A stretch of DNA of 64,000 bases. Source: Melioribacter roseus. GTDB taxonomy: Bacteria; Bacteroidota; Ignavibacteria; Ignavibacteriales; Melioribacteraceae. Shown in pieces: positions 55,608-64,000 of this stretch; the first letter of the stretch is position 1, and every line of letters starts with the position of its first letter. A model generated the notes under the pieces. That model was not told the DNA's origin. It saw only the letters and a list, made by a program, of their open reading frames with translations, and did not search any database. The translations under genes and the position numbers were made by a program. The stretch is from NCBI GenBank assembly GCA_020722085.1, contig DYLN01000003.1:1-64000 (forward strand). Reading direction: 5' to 3'.

Positions 55608-58256
55608 ACAATTCTCCGAAGGATTCCAATTGACATTCTGTCGCTTATGCTTTGCGAGCACAACGCGGATTTTTCCGTAACTGATTTTATTTGGCATAGA
55701 TTTTTTCAACTCTTTTAAATCGGTAATGCCTTCGGAAATTTTTTTGAGTATTAAATCTAATTCTTCTTTTGTAATTAGTGAAGTGATATCTGTCTGAGGA
55801 AAAAGCTCAATAATTGTTTCTATCTGCATAGAAACCACGGCTTCAGGAAGTTTTATCAATCTGGAAATATCTTCGAGCAGGTATTTTTTATTAACCAATT
55901 CGTAAATCTGCCTGATATTCGGTGGCAGTGATTTTCCCTCTAATTTTTTTTCTGCTTTAATATTTGATTGAAAATCTTTTATTGCGGCTAAAAAATTTTC
56001 TCCGGCTTTGTTAAACATTCTTAAAGAGAAATTTTTTATTGCGAGCAGTTCACTTGGAGTTTTTGGTTTCACCTTAACAATTTCCCGCAGAACTTCATCC
56101 GCACATATCATATACGGCGGCTGGTTGAATTTTTCTGAAGCTTCCTTTCTGATCATTCTTAACTTATTGAAAAGTTCTAAATCAGATTCATAGTTATATG
56201 CTCCTGAATCTTTTTCAGCGAAAGTGATATTGTCAAAGATTTCTTCCTCGCCGGTAAACGTCAAATTTCCGTTGGTATTTTCAATCAATTTCATGCGTGT
56301 CATATTGTCGATTGTGATTAAGATTTCTTCTTCCGTAAAATGTTCACAGCTTCCGAATGAACTTAGACTAATGTATTGTCTTTTTTTTGTAATGCCTCTA
56401 AGTATTTTGATAAGGTTCTTACTGCTTATTTGTGAATTCAATTCGCCGAGGGTTTTGAGGATTATTTCCTGCAGGTATTCAGATTTGACTTCTTTGCCTC
56501 CGGGACCTTTGCCTCTACAATTGTCGCACTTTCCGCAATTATAATCTTGAGCGTCCTCTCCAAAATAATTAATGATAAATTTGAATCTGCAGTCGTCGTA
56601 GTTGATAAATTCAACCATTCTTTGCAGCTTCTCTCTTGCGTTGTTCATCAGTAATATGCTCTTTTCCATTTTTAGTTGGAGACTTTCGCTTTTTACTCTG
56701 CTTTTTAAAAGTTTTACCGAAGGAATTTTCAACGGCTTTTCATACTCAAGGATGCCGGCATTACTCATCATTTCTAAATTGTTGTCCACAGTAGAAAATG
56801 TTGTATCAAGTTTTGCTGAAATTTTCTCAAGGTTAACTGCTGATTTGGAGGAAAGCAAACTGCTTCCATATTCACGCAAAAGATAAATAATAATTTCACG
56901 AAAGAAGTCGTTTGATGTTTTCTTTAGATAATTTTTTAGCTGTGATTCGTTTACGGTAAAGCGGACGTAATGCCGTTTGTGGTCGCTGTCGTTTAATGTA
57001 AGATAACCCGAATCGGCTAATATTTTAATTACCGGCAGCAGCAGATTTCTGCTGACTCCCTTTAATTCAAGGAGCTTGATAAAGTTATCATCAAGCGGAA
57101 TTTCCTTGTTTGTAATGCTTCCTAAGGAAACCTTCGCGTAATCGCAAATTAAATTGTACGTCAGCGCTGTCTGCTCGAATGCCGGGTAGGAATTTGAAAT
57201 CAGAAATTCTTGAATTGTTTTATCCGAGTTGTTGTAAAGTAAACAAACGTTAGCTTCAAGATTGTCTCTGCCCGCTCTCCCTATTTCCTGATAATAATTT
57301 TCGACAGAACCCGGCATATTGTAATGGATAACGGTGCGGATGTTGCTTTTGTCTATTCCCATACCGAAAGCATTCGTAGCAGCGATTACATTTAATCTGT
57401 CGTTTATAAAATCATCCTGAATTATTCTGCGCATCTCAGGATTTAAGCCTGCATGATAAAAAGCAGCGTTAATTTTATTCATTGTTAAGTATGCAGATAA
57501 TTCTTCGGTGTTTTTTCTTGTAGCCGCATATACTATCGCCGGCAATTTTTCTTTCTTAAGAATTTCAAGGCATTTTTCTTTTTTATTGTTTGTTTGAATT
57601 ACGTTAATTGACAGATTGTTTCGTTCAAAGCCGCGTACAAATACTTTTGGATTTTTTAAGTTCAATTGCTCGATTATGTCCTGCCTGACTTCCGGTGTTG
57701 CCGTAGCGGTGAATGCAGAAATTTTTTCGAGGGAACAGTATTCGGCAAATTCTTTAATTCTTCTGTAACTTGGTCTGAAGTTATGTCCCCATTCACTGAT
57801 GCAGTGCGCTTCATCGATAAATAAATACTCCGGTCTGAGTTTTTTTATTCTTTCAACGAATGATTGGTTGGTTAATTTTTCCGGTGAAACGTAAAGTAGT
57901 TTTATTTTACCGCTGGCGACTTCATTCAAAACTTTTTCGCTCTCTGTATAGTCTAATGAGCTGTTGATAAAAGCAGCAATGTTCTCATTTATGTCGGATT
58001 GATGTGCTGCCAAATTTAATGAATCAACCTGATCTTTCATTAAAGAAATTAAAGGTGAGATAATAACAGCAAATGAATTACAAATTAAAGCCGGGATTTG
58101 ATAACAAATGGATTTGCCGCTGCCCGTGGGCAAAATTGCTACAACATTTTTGCCGCTTATTATGCTTTCTATTATTTCTTCTTGTCCTGGTCTAAATTTT
58201 TCGTAGCCGAAATATTTTTTTAAGGCATCGTTTAATGGTAAATTAATTTGTTCCAT
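55605..58256 (-). CDS. recQ: RecQ-type ATP-dependent DNA helicase with extended C-terminus
   Basis: This 883-residue superfamily-2 helicase acts in recombination and fork repair. Helicase motifs include the Walker A LPTGSGKS with Lys48, FIDEAHCISEWGHNFRPSY (DEAH and aromatic loop), and GMGIDKSNIRTVIHYN and QEIGRAGRD in the second lobe. The zinc-binding region supplies Cys residues in DDCRFKFIINYF and YNCGKCDNCRG. A winged-helix region and an HRDC domain (about 705-770) follow. A final helical domain of about 100 residues (NIRQIYELVNKKYLLEDISRLIKLPEAVV) resembles HTH_40-type extensions. E. coli RecQ is about 610 residues, so this is the long Bacteroidota-type form. Confidence 0.93.
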   Translation of the reverse strand: MEQINLPLNDALKKYFGYEKFRPGQEEIIESIISGKNVVAILPTGSGKSICYQIPALICNSFAVIISPLISLMKDQVDSLNLAAHQSDINENIAAFINSSLDYTESEKVLNEVASGKIKLLYVSPEKLTNQSFVERIKKLRPEYLFIDEAHCISEWGHNFRPSYRRIKEFAEYCSLEKISAFTATATPEVRQDIIEQLNLKNPKVFVRGFERNNLSINVIQTNNKKEKCLEILKKEKLPAIVYAATRKNTEELSAYLTMNKINAAFYHAGLNPEMRRIIQDDFINDRLNVIAATNAFGMGIDKSNIRTVIHYNMPGSVENYYQEIGRAGRDNLEANVCLLYNNSDKTIQEFLISNSYPAFEQTALTYNLICDYAKVSLGSITNKEIPLDDNFIKLLELKGVSRNLLLPVIKILADSGYLTLNDSDHKRHYVRFTVNESQLKNYLKKTSNDFFREIIIYLLREYGSSLLSSKSAVNLEKISAKLDTTFSTVDNNLEMMSNAGILEYEKPLKIPSVKLLKSRVKSESLQLKMEKSILLMNNAREKLQRMVEFINYDDCRFKFIINYFGEDAQDYNCGKCDNCRGKGPGGKEVKSEYLQEIILKTLGELNSQISSKNLIKILRGITKKRQYISLSSFGSCEHFTEEEILITIDNMTRMKLIENTNGNLTFTGEEEIFDNITFAEKDSGAYNYESDLELFNKLRMIRKEASEKFNQPPYMICADEVLREIVKVKPKTPSELLAIKNFSLRMFNKAGENFLAAIKDFQSNIKAEKKLEGKSLPPNIRQIYELVNKKYLLEDISRLIKLPEAVVSMQIETIIELFPQTDITSLITKEELDLILKKISEGITDLKELKKSMPNKISYGKIRVVLAKHKRQNVNWNPSENC

Positions 58257-58318
58257 GTTTTGAATAACGCCTGCTGACTGTTATTTTTTATAATCAAAAA
58301 TAAAAATAGAAAATTATT

Positions 58319-59275
58319 ATGAATGTTATCGAAGTTAATGATGTTACAAAAATTTATAACGGGGGTATTAAAACTCCGAAGGTAACTGCACTTAAAAATC
58401 TTACTCTAAACGTATCTGAAGGAACAATATTCGGTCTGCTAGGTCCCAATGGCGCTGGTAAAACCACACTAATCAAGATTTTGCTTGGAATTACTTTTCA
58501 AACAATAGGCACTGCGAAAATATTAGGACAGGACATTTCAAATTACAGAGTAAAAAGCAAAGTCGGCTATCTGCCCGAAAATCATAAATTCCCGCCGTAT
58601 TTAACCGGCGAGCAGCTATTGAAATTTACTGCGCAGTTAACCGGCACTTATGAAAAAAATGTAAATAAAAAAATATATGAACTTCTTGATCTGGTTAAAA
58701 TGACAAAATGGGGAAAAACAAAAATCAAAAAATATTCGAAGGGGATGATGCAAAGGCTGGGACTTGCACAGGCGCTGGTAAACGATCCTGCTTTAATTTT
58801 TTTAGATGAACCTACAGACGGCGTTGACCCGATAGGGAGAAAAGAAATAAGAGATATTCTCCTTGACCTGAAATCGAGAGGTAAAACAATTTTCTTGAAC
58901 AGCCACTTACTTTCTGAAGTTGAACTTGTTTCCGACCGTGTGGCAATTTTAAATAAAGGGCAATTGATTCAAGAAGGCACAGTGGAAGAACTAACAACAG
59001 CGAAAGAAGTTTATAAAATCACTTTCGATGACGAACTAAATAACGAACAGGTCAACGGCTTTAGCGATTATTCGTTGAAGCCTGAAGGCAATAAATCTTA
59101 TTCGGTTAAAGTATCCGATCCCGAAAAGCTTAACAAGCTAATAGACGATATAAGGAAGAAAAACATAAATATTAAGTCTATTGTTCCTCTTCGTAAATCG
59201 CTAGAGGATATGTTCATTTCATTAATAAAAGAATCCGATAAAGAAAATAAAAAATATTTTAACAATAACGGCTGA
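58319..59275 (+). CDS. ABC transporter ATP-binding protein (ABC-2 exporter type)
   Basis: This 318-residue protein has a complete ATPase domain: Walker A GPNGAGKTT, Q-loop-region LPENHKFPPYLTG, signature YSKGMMQRLGLAQAL, Walker B LIFLDEPTDGVDP and the H-loop LNSHLLSEVE. The C-terminal 100 residues are the regulatory domain common in ABC-2 exporters. The membrane subunit is encoded 38 bases downstream. Together they resemble the CcmA/NatA class that exports lipids, ions or polymers. The substrate cannot be told. Confidence 0.92.
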   Translation: MNVIEVNDVTKIYNGGIKTPKVTALKNLTLNVSEGTIFGLLGPNGAGKTTLIKILLGITFQTIGTAKILGQDISNYRVKSKVGYLPENHKFPPYLTGEQLLKFTAQLTGTYEKNVNKKIYELLDLVKMTKWGKTKIKKYSKGMMQRLGLAQALVNDPALIFLDEPTDGVDPIGRKEIRDILLDLKSRGKTIFLNSHLLSEVELVSDRVAILNKGQLIQEGTVEELTTAKEVYKITFDDELNNEQVNGFSDYSLKPEGNKSYSVKVSDPEKLNKLIDDIRKKNINIKSIVPLRKSLEDMFISLIKESDKENKKYFNNNG

Positions 59276-59313
59276 TACCGCTCCACAGCGTTTCGTCGTG
59301 ACAGGGCAATAAA

Positions 59314-60138
59314 ATGAAAAACATTTTAACAATTACTCGCTTAACAATTAACGAAGCACTTGCAAGAAAAAATTTCATTATGTTTTTTATAATTTCTACG
59401 CTTGTGCTGCTTGTAATACTTGGAGTTTTTGTCTCAACAGATATCGAGGAGTTGATTGGTTCCATTCAATTGAAGGGTGAGAAATTTCATGGCGATATTT
59501 TAAGTCAATTATCTCAATTTTTCAGATTAATAATCGTGATGCCGTTATATGCCGGTGGTTTGTTTATATCTATATTTTCCGTTTCGAGTTTTATCCCGCA
59601 TTTACTCGAAAAAGGTACGGTTGACATATTTCTTTCCAAGCCAATTTCAAGACCTCAATTGATTCTCGGAAAGTATTTAGGTGGCATTGTTGTTGTATTG
59701 ATTAATGTTCTTTATCTTGTTGTTGGTATCTGGATTTTAACCGGATGGAAATTCGGCAACTGGGACCCAGCGTTTCTTTCTACTGCTTTTTCAATAACTT
59801 TTGCTTTTTCGGTTTTATATGCGCTTATAATTTTTATCGGAATACTTACTCAAAGTTCCGTCCTGGCAATGATGCTCTCTTATCTAATATTTTTTGTACT
59901 TTCCCCGCTGCTTGTAAACCGGGAAAAGATTGCCGTGTTCTTCGGCGGGAAAGTTCTTTCGGTAATTCTGGACGGATTGTATTATTTAATTCCTCAAACG
60001 TCCGAACTCGGTACAATTACAAGCCGCATTGCAGGTGCAGATTCCATCGAGTCTTTCACACCGATTTATGTCTCCTTTGCATTTATTATTCTTGTTCTTG
60101 CTGTCAGTATTATTATATTTAATAAAAAAGACTATTAG
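59314..60138 (+). CDS. ABC-2 type transporter permease
   Basis: This 274-residue protein has six predicted membrane helices (starting near residues 22, 75, 130, 165, 190 and 250). The first long periplasmic loop follows helix 1, as in ABC-2 permeases. FLSKPISRPQLILGKYLGGIVVV is the conserved coupling segment between helices 2 and 3. It is the partner of the ATPase just upstream; neither has an extra substrate-binding protein, as expected for an exporter. Confidence 0.85.
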   Translation: MKNILTITRLTINEALARKNFIMFFIISTLVLLVILGVFVSTDIEELIGSIQLKGEKFHGDILSQLSQFFRLIIVMPLYAGGLFISIFSVSSFIPHLLEKGTVDIFLSKPISRPQLILGKYLGGIVVVLINVLYLVVGIWILTGWKFGNWDPAFLSTAFSITFAFSVLYALIIFIGILTQSSVLAMMLSYLIFFVLSPLLVNREKIAVFFGGKVLSVILDGLYYLIPQTSELGTITSRIAGADSIESFTPIYVSFAFIILVLAVSIIIFNKKDY

Positions 60139-60245
60139 CCCTTCGTATTTAATCTCTATTCGCAGTAATTTTGTGGTATATATTTTGTCATATTTAGCAG
60201 TTAAAATGAGTAAAGACTAATTTTCAGCATGAAAGAGAGGCGGTT

Positions 60246-61181
60246 ATGGCAAATGAAAAGTTAAAACTGGAAGATCTTTTAACCGGCGTTCAAAAAAACG
60301 GCGAAACCGGAAGAATAAATTATGTGGCAATAATCGGCGGCGGACAAATGGGGCAGGGCATCGCACATACTATTTCGTCTGCTGGATTGGATGTGCTACT
60401 TATTGAAAAAGATGACGAGCATATTCAGAAAGCTCAGGAAAATATTAAAGCGGAGATGGAAAGGGAAATTGCGCGTTGGGCAATGACTCAAAGTGAAATG
60501 AAATCAATATTAAATAAAATTAAATGGACTACCGACAAAAGCGAGGTTCCCGAATGTGACCTTATTATTGAAGCCGTTGATGAAAATCTGGAATTAAAGA
60601 AAAAGGTTTTCAGAGAACTTGATGAAATTGCGCGTCCCGATACAATTTTTATTTCGAATACATCCACCCTCAGTTTAACTAAAATTGCAGAGGCAACAAA
60701 ACGAAAAGATAAAATTATCGGAATGCATTTCCTGAATCCGGTTCCTAAGGTTCCGCTGGTTGAACTTGTTCGTGCGCTTGATACTTCCAACAAAACAGTC
60801 GAAATCATTAAAAAATTTGCCGAAAGGATTGGCAAGACACCTGTTGAAGTTTATGAATATCCTGGATTTGTTACAACGCGTGCAATTGTTCCTTTGCTGA
60901 ATGAAGCAATGCACATTTTGTTGGAAGGGCTTGCATCTGCAAAAGATATTGATACGGCGATGAGACTTGGCTACAATTTTAAATCTGGTCCGCTTGAAAT
61001 GGCAGATGCAATGGGGCTGGACGAAGTACTAGCCTGGATGGAATCGCTTTGGGCAACATTGGGTGAACCAAGGTATAGACCCTGCCCGATACTCAGAAAA
61101 TTAGTACGGGAAAGAAAACTTGGCAGAAAAACCGGTGAAGGTTTTTATAAATACGATTCAGAAGGAAAAATTATTGAATAG
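60246..61181 (+). CDS. 3-hydroxybutyryl-CoA dehydrogenase-like 3-hydroxyacyl-CoA dehydrogenase
   Basis: This 311-residue NAD-dependent enzyme oxidises (3S)-hydroxyacyl-CoA. The NAD motif IIGGGQMGQGIAH begins near residue 29, FISNTSTLSLTKIAE carries the catalytic-region Ser, and GMHFLNPVPKVPLVE holds the catalytic His. The C-terminal domain shows GFVTTRAIVPLLNEA and ends in GRKTGEGFYKYD. The first 25 residues (MANEKLKLEDLLTG...) are an extension not found in short Hbd proteins. An AGAGAGG stretch precedes the ATG by a few bases. ackA follows 16 bases later, so acyl-CoA metabolism and acetate formation appear to be coordinated. Confidence 0.88.
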   Translation: MANEKLKLEDLLTGVQKNGETGRINYVAIIGGGQMGQGIAHTISSAGLDVLLIEKDDEHIQKAQENIKAEMEREIARWAMTQSEMKSILNKIKWTTDKSEVPECDLIIEAVDENLELKKKVFRELDEIARPDTIFISNTSTLSLTKIAEATKRKDKIIGMHFLNPVPKVPLVELVRALDTSNKTVEIIKKFAERIGKTPVEVYEYPGFVTTRAIVPLLNEAMHILLEGLASAKDIDTAMRLGYNFKSGPLEMADAMGLDEVLAWMESLWATLGEPRYRPCPILRKLVRERKLGRKTGEGFYKYDSEGKIIE

Positions 61182-61197
61182 AGATTCGGAGAAACAA

Positions 61198-62421
61198 ATG
61201 AAAGTTCTTGTATTAAACTGCGGCAGCTCCTCAATTAAATATCAGTTCATTGACACAGAAACAAAAGTTGCATTAGCAAAAGGGATGGTTGAAAGAATCG
61301 GGATGTCAAGTGCCGTCTTAACACACACGCCGCACGGCAAAGAAAAAATTAGAATAGTCGGAGAAATTCTTGACCATTCTGTTGCCATAGAATATGTGAT
61401 TGCCGTTTTGTTAAGTCCTAATCATGGTGTTATCAAAGATAAAAAGGAAATTGATGCTGTTGGTCATAGAGTTGTTCACGGCGGCGAAACATTTTTTAAG
61501 TCCGCTCTTCTAACAGATCGGGTTATGCAGGCAATTAAAGATAATATTGAATTAGCTCCGCTGCACAATCCGTCAAACATTAAAGGCATCAGGGCAACAA
61601 AAGAACATCTGCCGGATACACCTCAAGTTGGAGTGTTCGATACCGCTTTTCATATTAAGATGCCTGCGCGTGCTTATTTATACGGTATTCCCTATGAGCT
61701 TTATAAAAAATATAAAATCCGGCGGTACGGTTTTCACGGCACATCTCACAGTTATGTTTCTCATAGAGCCGCAGCTTTAATGGGCAGACCGATTGAGGAG
61801 TTAAAAATAATTACTGCACATCTCGGCAACGGATGCAGTATGGCAGCAGTTGACGGCGGCAGGTCTATTGATACAACAATGGGGTTTACACCGCTTGAGG
61901 GTCTTCTGATGGGAACACGAAGTGGCGATATGGACCCGTCAGTAATTCTTTATATCATGGGTAAAGAAGGTTTGTCATTGGCAGAGGCAAACACGCTGCT
62001 TAATAAACACAGCGGTTTAATAGGTTTGAGCGGAGAAAGCAGCGACATGCGGGAAATTGAAGAGGCGGTTAAAGAAGGAAATAAAAAGGCAGCTAATGCA
62101 GTTGATGTTTTTTGTTATCGTATTAAAAAATATATTGGCGCTTATACTGCTGCAATGGGAGGTCTGGATGCAGTTGTTTTTACCGGCGGAATAGGTGAGA
62201 ATTCTGTGATGATTAGAAAAATGTCGTTGTCAAATCTGGAATATCTTGGGATTGAACTTGATGATCACTTAAATGAAAATGCAACGGGTGAAGTTGACAT
62301 TTCTAAAAGTTCTTCCAAGGTAAGAGTATTCAGAATCCCAACAAATGAAGAATTGGTTATTGCACTGGATACGGAACAAATAGTTCGGGAAGAAGCGCTT
62401 GTAAAAAATAATAATCTGTAA
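61198..62421 (+). CDS. ackA: Acetate kinase
   Basis: Acetate kinase interconverts acetyl-phosphate and acetate with ATP formation. It has 407 residues. The ASKHA-fold motifs are LNCGSSSIKYQ at the start, VGHRVVHGGE, YGFHGTSHSYVS, HLGNGCSMAAV and FTGGIGENS. The correct start is the ATG at 61198 with a GGAGAA ribosome site; a longer reading frame that begins within hbd has no support. No pta gene is adjacent. A good terminator follows. Confidence 0.96.
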   Translation: MKVLVLNCGSSSIKYQFIDTETKVALAKGMVERIGMSSAVLTHTPHGKEKIRIVGEILDHSVAIEYVIAVLLSPNHGVIKDKKEIDAVGHRVVHGGETFFKSALLTDRVMQAIKDNIELAPLHNPSNIKGIRATKEHLPDTPQVGVFDTAFHIKMPARAYLYGIPYELYKKYKIRRYGFHGTSHSYVSHRAAALMGRPIEELKIITAHLGNGCSMAAVDGGRSIDTTMGFTPLEGLLMGTRSGDMDPSVILYIMGKEGLSLAEANTLLNKHSGLIGLSGESSDMREIEEAVKEGNKKAANAVDVFCYRIKKYIGAYTAAMGGLDAVVFTGGIGENSVMIRKMSLSNLEYLGIELDDHLNENATGEVDISKSSSKVRVFRIPTNEELVIALDTEQIVREEALVKNNNL

Positions 62422-62432
62422 TTTATTGATGG

Positions 62433-62462
62433 AAAATCCCCTTTATAAGATCGGGATTTTTT
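62433..62462 (+). terminator. Rho-independent terminator after ackA
   Basis: AAAATCCC (62433-62440) pairs with GGGATTTT (62453-62460), 12-base loop, and the run continues in T. It ends the hbd-ackA unit. Confidence 0.75.
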
Positions 62463-62496
62463 ATTTTAAAGTGGTTAATAAAAATCTTTTTAGGAA

Positions 62497-62619
62497 ACGA
62501 CCCGCTCCGCTGAAGGACCTGCATCGGCAAGCCGACTCACCACGCCGAATTAAGTCGAGCCTGCTCCGCCGAAGTAAGGCGAAAGGCGGAACGACGAAGC
62601 AAGGCGAGCCACTTCGCGG
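62497..62619 (+). repeat. GC-rich interspersed repeat block, copy 3 (compound)
   Basis: This block of about 120 bases is markedly GC-rich amid AT-rich sequence. It opens with CCCGCTCCG, as copies 1 and 2 do in their minus-strand reading. It contains two near-identical 13-base words, CGAAGTAAGGCGA (62570-62582) and CGAAGCAAGGCGA (62595-62607), 25 bases apart. The second continues into a CGAAGCAAGGCGAGC word that matches copies 1 and 2 at 13 of 15 positions. TCCGCC/GGCGGA arms can pair. A 67-codon open frame runs through it, but its composition (many Arg, Lys, Ser) fits non-coding repeat. The block ends right at the marC start codon. Confidence 0.55.
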
Positions 62620-63216
62620 ATGGATATAAATATTTTTCTTCTGACTTTCATTCCATTGTTTGTTGCAATGGATATTATCGGAACGACGCCGATTTTTATT
62701 GGGTTTACTAACGGAATTTCTTCTTATCAAAGAAAAAAATTAATAATAGAAGCTTGTGTGACTGCTTTTATTGTAGCGATTACTTTTTTGTTCGGTGGTA
62801 AAGCAGTTCTCAGATTTTTGGGAATTACAATAAATGATTTCCGAATTGCCGGCGGATTGGTTTTGCTGACATTAAGTATTTACGATATTCTTTCTACAAC
62901 ATCTGAAAGCAGAAGAGACCCGCATACCAATGTCGGCATAGTTCCTCTAGGAATTCCTCTTATTATGGGCCCGGCTGCTCTTACTACAATTTTAATTTTG
63001 GTTGATAAGTATGGCTATATGCCGACAATAATTTCGATGTTAAGCAATTTTATAGTTGTAGTTTTTGTTCTTGTAAATGCAAAATGGGTTTCGAGAGTAT
63101 TGGGTGACGGCGGCTCAAAAGCGTTTGCCAAAATTGCATCTCTTTTTTTAGCTGCTTATGCAATAATGATGATCCGCGAAGGAATCAGTATTGTAATAGA
63201 AAATTTTAAGGGGTAA
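62620..63216 (+). CDS. MarC-family integral membrane protein
   Basis: This 198-residue protein has six hydrophobic helices and matches the MarC/UPF0056 family: PLFVAMDIIGTTPIFIGFT near the start, FRIAGGLVLLTLSIYDI and GIVPLGIPLIMGPAALTTILIL in the middle, and FLAAYAIMMIREGI at the end. The role of the family is unknown; the old link to multiple antibiotic resistance has not held. Directly upstream of the ATG lies the GC-rich repeat, and no Shine-Dalgarno is visible there. It is followed 2 bases later by an SDR gene. Confidence 0.88.
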   Translation: MDINIFLLTFIPLFVAMDIIGTTPIFIGFTNGISSYQRKKLIIEACVTAFIVAITFLFGGKAVLRFLGITINDFRIAGGLVLLTLSIYDILSTTSESRRDPHTNVGIVPLGIPLIMGPAALTTILILVDKYGYMPTIISMLSNFIVVVFVLVNAKWVSRVLGDGGSKAFAKIASLFLAAYAIMMIREGISIVIENFKG

Positions 63217-63218
63217 TT

Positions 63219-64000
63219 ATGAAGTTTAATCTAAAAAACAAGACAGTATTAGTTACGGCTTCAAGTTCCGGTATAGGCAGAGCTACTGCCGAATTATTTA
63301 TAAAAGAAGGAGCTAAAGTTGCAATCTGCTCAAGGAATAAAGAAAATCTTCTTAAGACCGCAGCAGAAATTAAAGCTGCGTTAAATATTGAACCGATGTG
63401 GGTGGTTTGCGATATAAATAAATTGCCGGATATTGAAAACACGGTTAAAGTTGTAAAAGACAGCTTGGGCGATATTGATGTTCTTGTTAATAACTGTGGA
63501 GGACCTGCGGCGGGCTATTTTGAAGATATGAAAGATGAAGACTGGGAATACGGATTTAACCAGGTCCTAATGAGTGCAGTTCGATTTACAAGATTGGTGC
63601 TGCCCGGCATGAAAGCAAAAAATTGGGGACGAATAATTAATATTACCTCTGTTTCCGTAAAGCAGCCGATTGATAATTTGCTTTTGTCGAATGTCTTTAG
63701 AAGTGCAGTAACAGCGTTTGCAAAAACCATCAGTTCACAAATTGGGAAGTATAATATTACCGTAAATAATGTTGGACCCGGATTTACGCTTACATCAAGG
63801 TTGTATGATCTTGCCGTCATTAAAGCAAAGCAGTCGGGCGAATCTCACGAACATGTTTTAGCTTCGATGGCGAATGATGTCCCGATGAAAAGATTAGCAC
63901 GCCCGGACGAAATTGCTTCTTTAATTGTTTATTTAGCATCAGAGCAAGCCGGCTTTATTACAGGTTCAACAATAATGGTAGACGGCGGAATAGTAAAATC
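63219..64000 (+). CDS. SDR-family oxidoreductase lacking the usual Tyr-x-x-x-Lys (partial, runs off right edge)
   Basis: The first 260 codons are visible and nearly complete for a classical short-chain dehydrogenase. The nucleotide motif is VTASSSGIGRATAELF, with CGGPAAG in place of the usual NNAG and NITSVS in the Ser strand. Where classical enzymes have YxxxK, the sequence reads LLLSNVFRSAVTAFAKT, with no Tyr or Lys in register. A GPGFTLTSRL segment and the C-terminal GSTIMVDGG are normal. A known FabG-like subgroup shares this loss. The ATG at 63219 is 2 bases after marC. Its activity is uncertain. Confidence 0.85.
   Translation, partial: MKFNLKNKTVLVTASSSGIGRATAELFIKEGAKVAICSRNKENLLKTAAEIKAALNIEPMWVVCDINKLPDIENTVKVVKDSLGDIDVLVNNCGGPAAGYFEDMKDEDWEYGFNQVLMSAVRFTRLVLPGMKAKNWGRIINITSVSVKQPIDNLLLSNVFRSAVTAFAKTISSQIGKYNITVNNVGPGFTLTSRLYDLAVIKAKQSGESHEHVLASMANDVPMKRLARPDEIASLIVYLASEQAGFITGSTIMVDGGIVK

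Noticed and set aside
62570-62607. Start of a CRISPR array (two 13-base words 25 bases apart)
   Set aside because: There are only two words, the spacing is too short, and no cas genes are near.
62426-62629. Open frame of 67 codons before marC
   Set aside because: It runs through the ackA terminator and the GC-rich repeat; the Arg/Lys/Ser-rich product looks like translated repeat.

Overview
The window is an AT-rich bacterial chromosome segment. Its gene content points to the Bacteroidota/Chlorobi/Ignavibacteria side of the tree, most likely an Ignavibacteriales-type organism. The evidence is a set of type IX secretion (T9SS) genes (a PorU-type C25 sortase, PorV and a PorZ-like propeller), several proteins with T9SS C-terminal sorting domains, bacillithiol synthesis (BshC), bacterial microcompartment (BMC) shell proteins and many peptidase/propeller/beta-barrel envelope proteins. 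The lineage is inferred from gene content only. No 16S rRNA gene is present.

Layout. 1-830: left-edge remnant of a TonB-dependent receptor, broken by two frameshifts. 831-5532: galE, GC-rich interspersed repeats and a large peptidase-MA/TolB-propeller/Omp85 fusion. 5909-11499: zwf-pgl-pgi (oxidative pentose phosphate entry and glycolysis) and a GT-C membrane glycosyltransferase. 11500-13049: a structured hairpin, tRNA-Glu(CTC), nth and an HD-domain protein. 13239-25441: an envelope/secretion cluster of porU, porV, an M6-like protein that has lost its zinc site, a second peptidase/propeller/barrel fusion and a small membrane protein. 25464-31562: der, a CoA-disulfide-reductase-like flavoprotein, upp, spoT/rel and ruvX. 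31640-32710: two BMC-H shell proteins, the second with a long tail carrying an AT-hook-like motif and a SAP/Rho-N-like end. 32774-35950: YbbR, tmk and an S41 protease. 35983-44196: a DnaQ/GIY-YIG nuclease, ymdB, folD, deoC with a predicted BMC-targeting N-terminus, a HicB-like protein, a TrmH methyltransferase, aroA and bshC. 44514-45550: an outer-membrane-like protein and a c-type cytochrome lipoprotein behind a DtxR-like operator. 45665-51472 (minus strand): crp, PHP phosphoesterase, porZ-like, ABC-F. 51661-64000: gap, pgk, rhomboid, DUF4296-like lipoprotein, recQ, an ABC exporter, hbd, ackA, marC and an SDR that runs off the right edge.

How the genes fit together. zwf, pgl, pgi, gap, pgk and ackA cover sugar oxidation to acetate. 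DeoC splits deoxyribose-5-phosphate into acetaldehyde and glyceraldehyde-3-phosphate. Its N-terminal helix and the shell pair suggest that this step is encapsulated, but no pentameric shell protein or aldehyde dehydrogenase lies in the window. PorU, PorV and the PorZ-like protein form most of the known T9SS cell-surface attachment complex, and several of the other proteins carry the sorting domain it acts on.

Most interesting points: the AT-hook/SAP-like BMC shell protein; the M6-like T9SS protein whose HExxH is replaced by Ala-Ser-Ile-Gly-Ser; the encapsulation-type DeoC away from the shell genes; two paralogous protease-propeller-barrel fusions; a hairpin that displays an anti-Shine-Dalgarno sequence in its loop; and a small GC-rich interspersed repeat family. 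I found no CRISPR array, insertion sequence or prophage.
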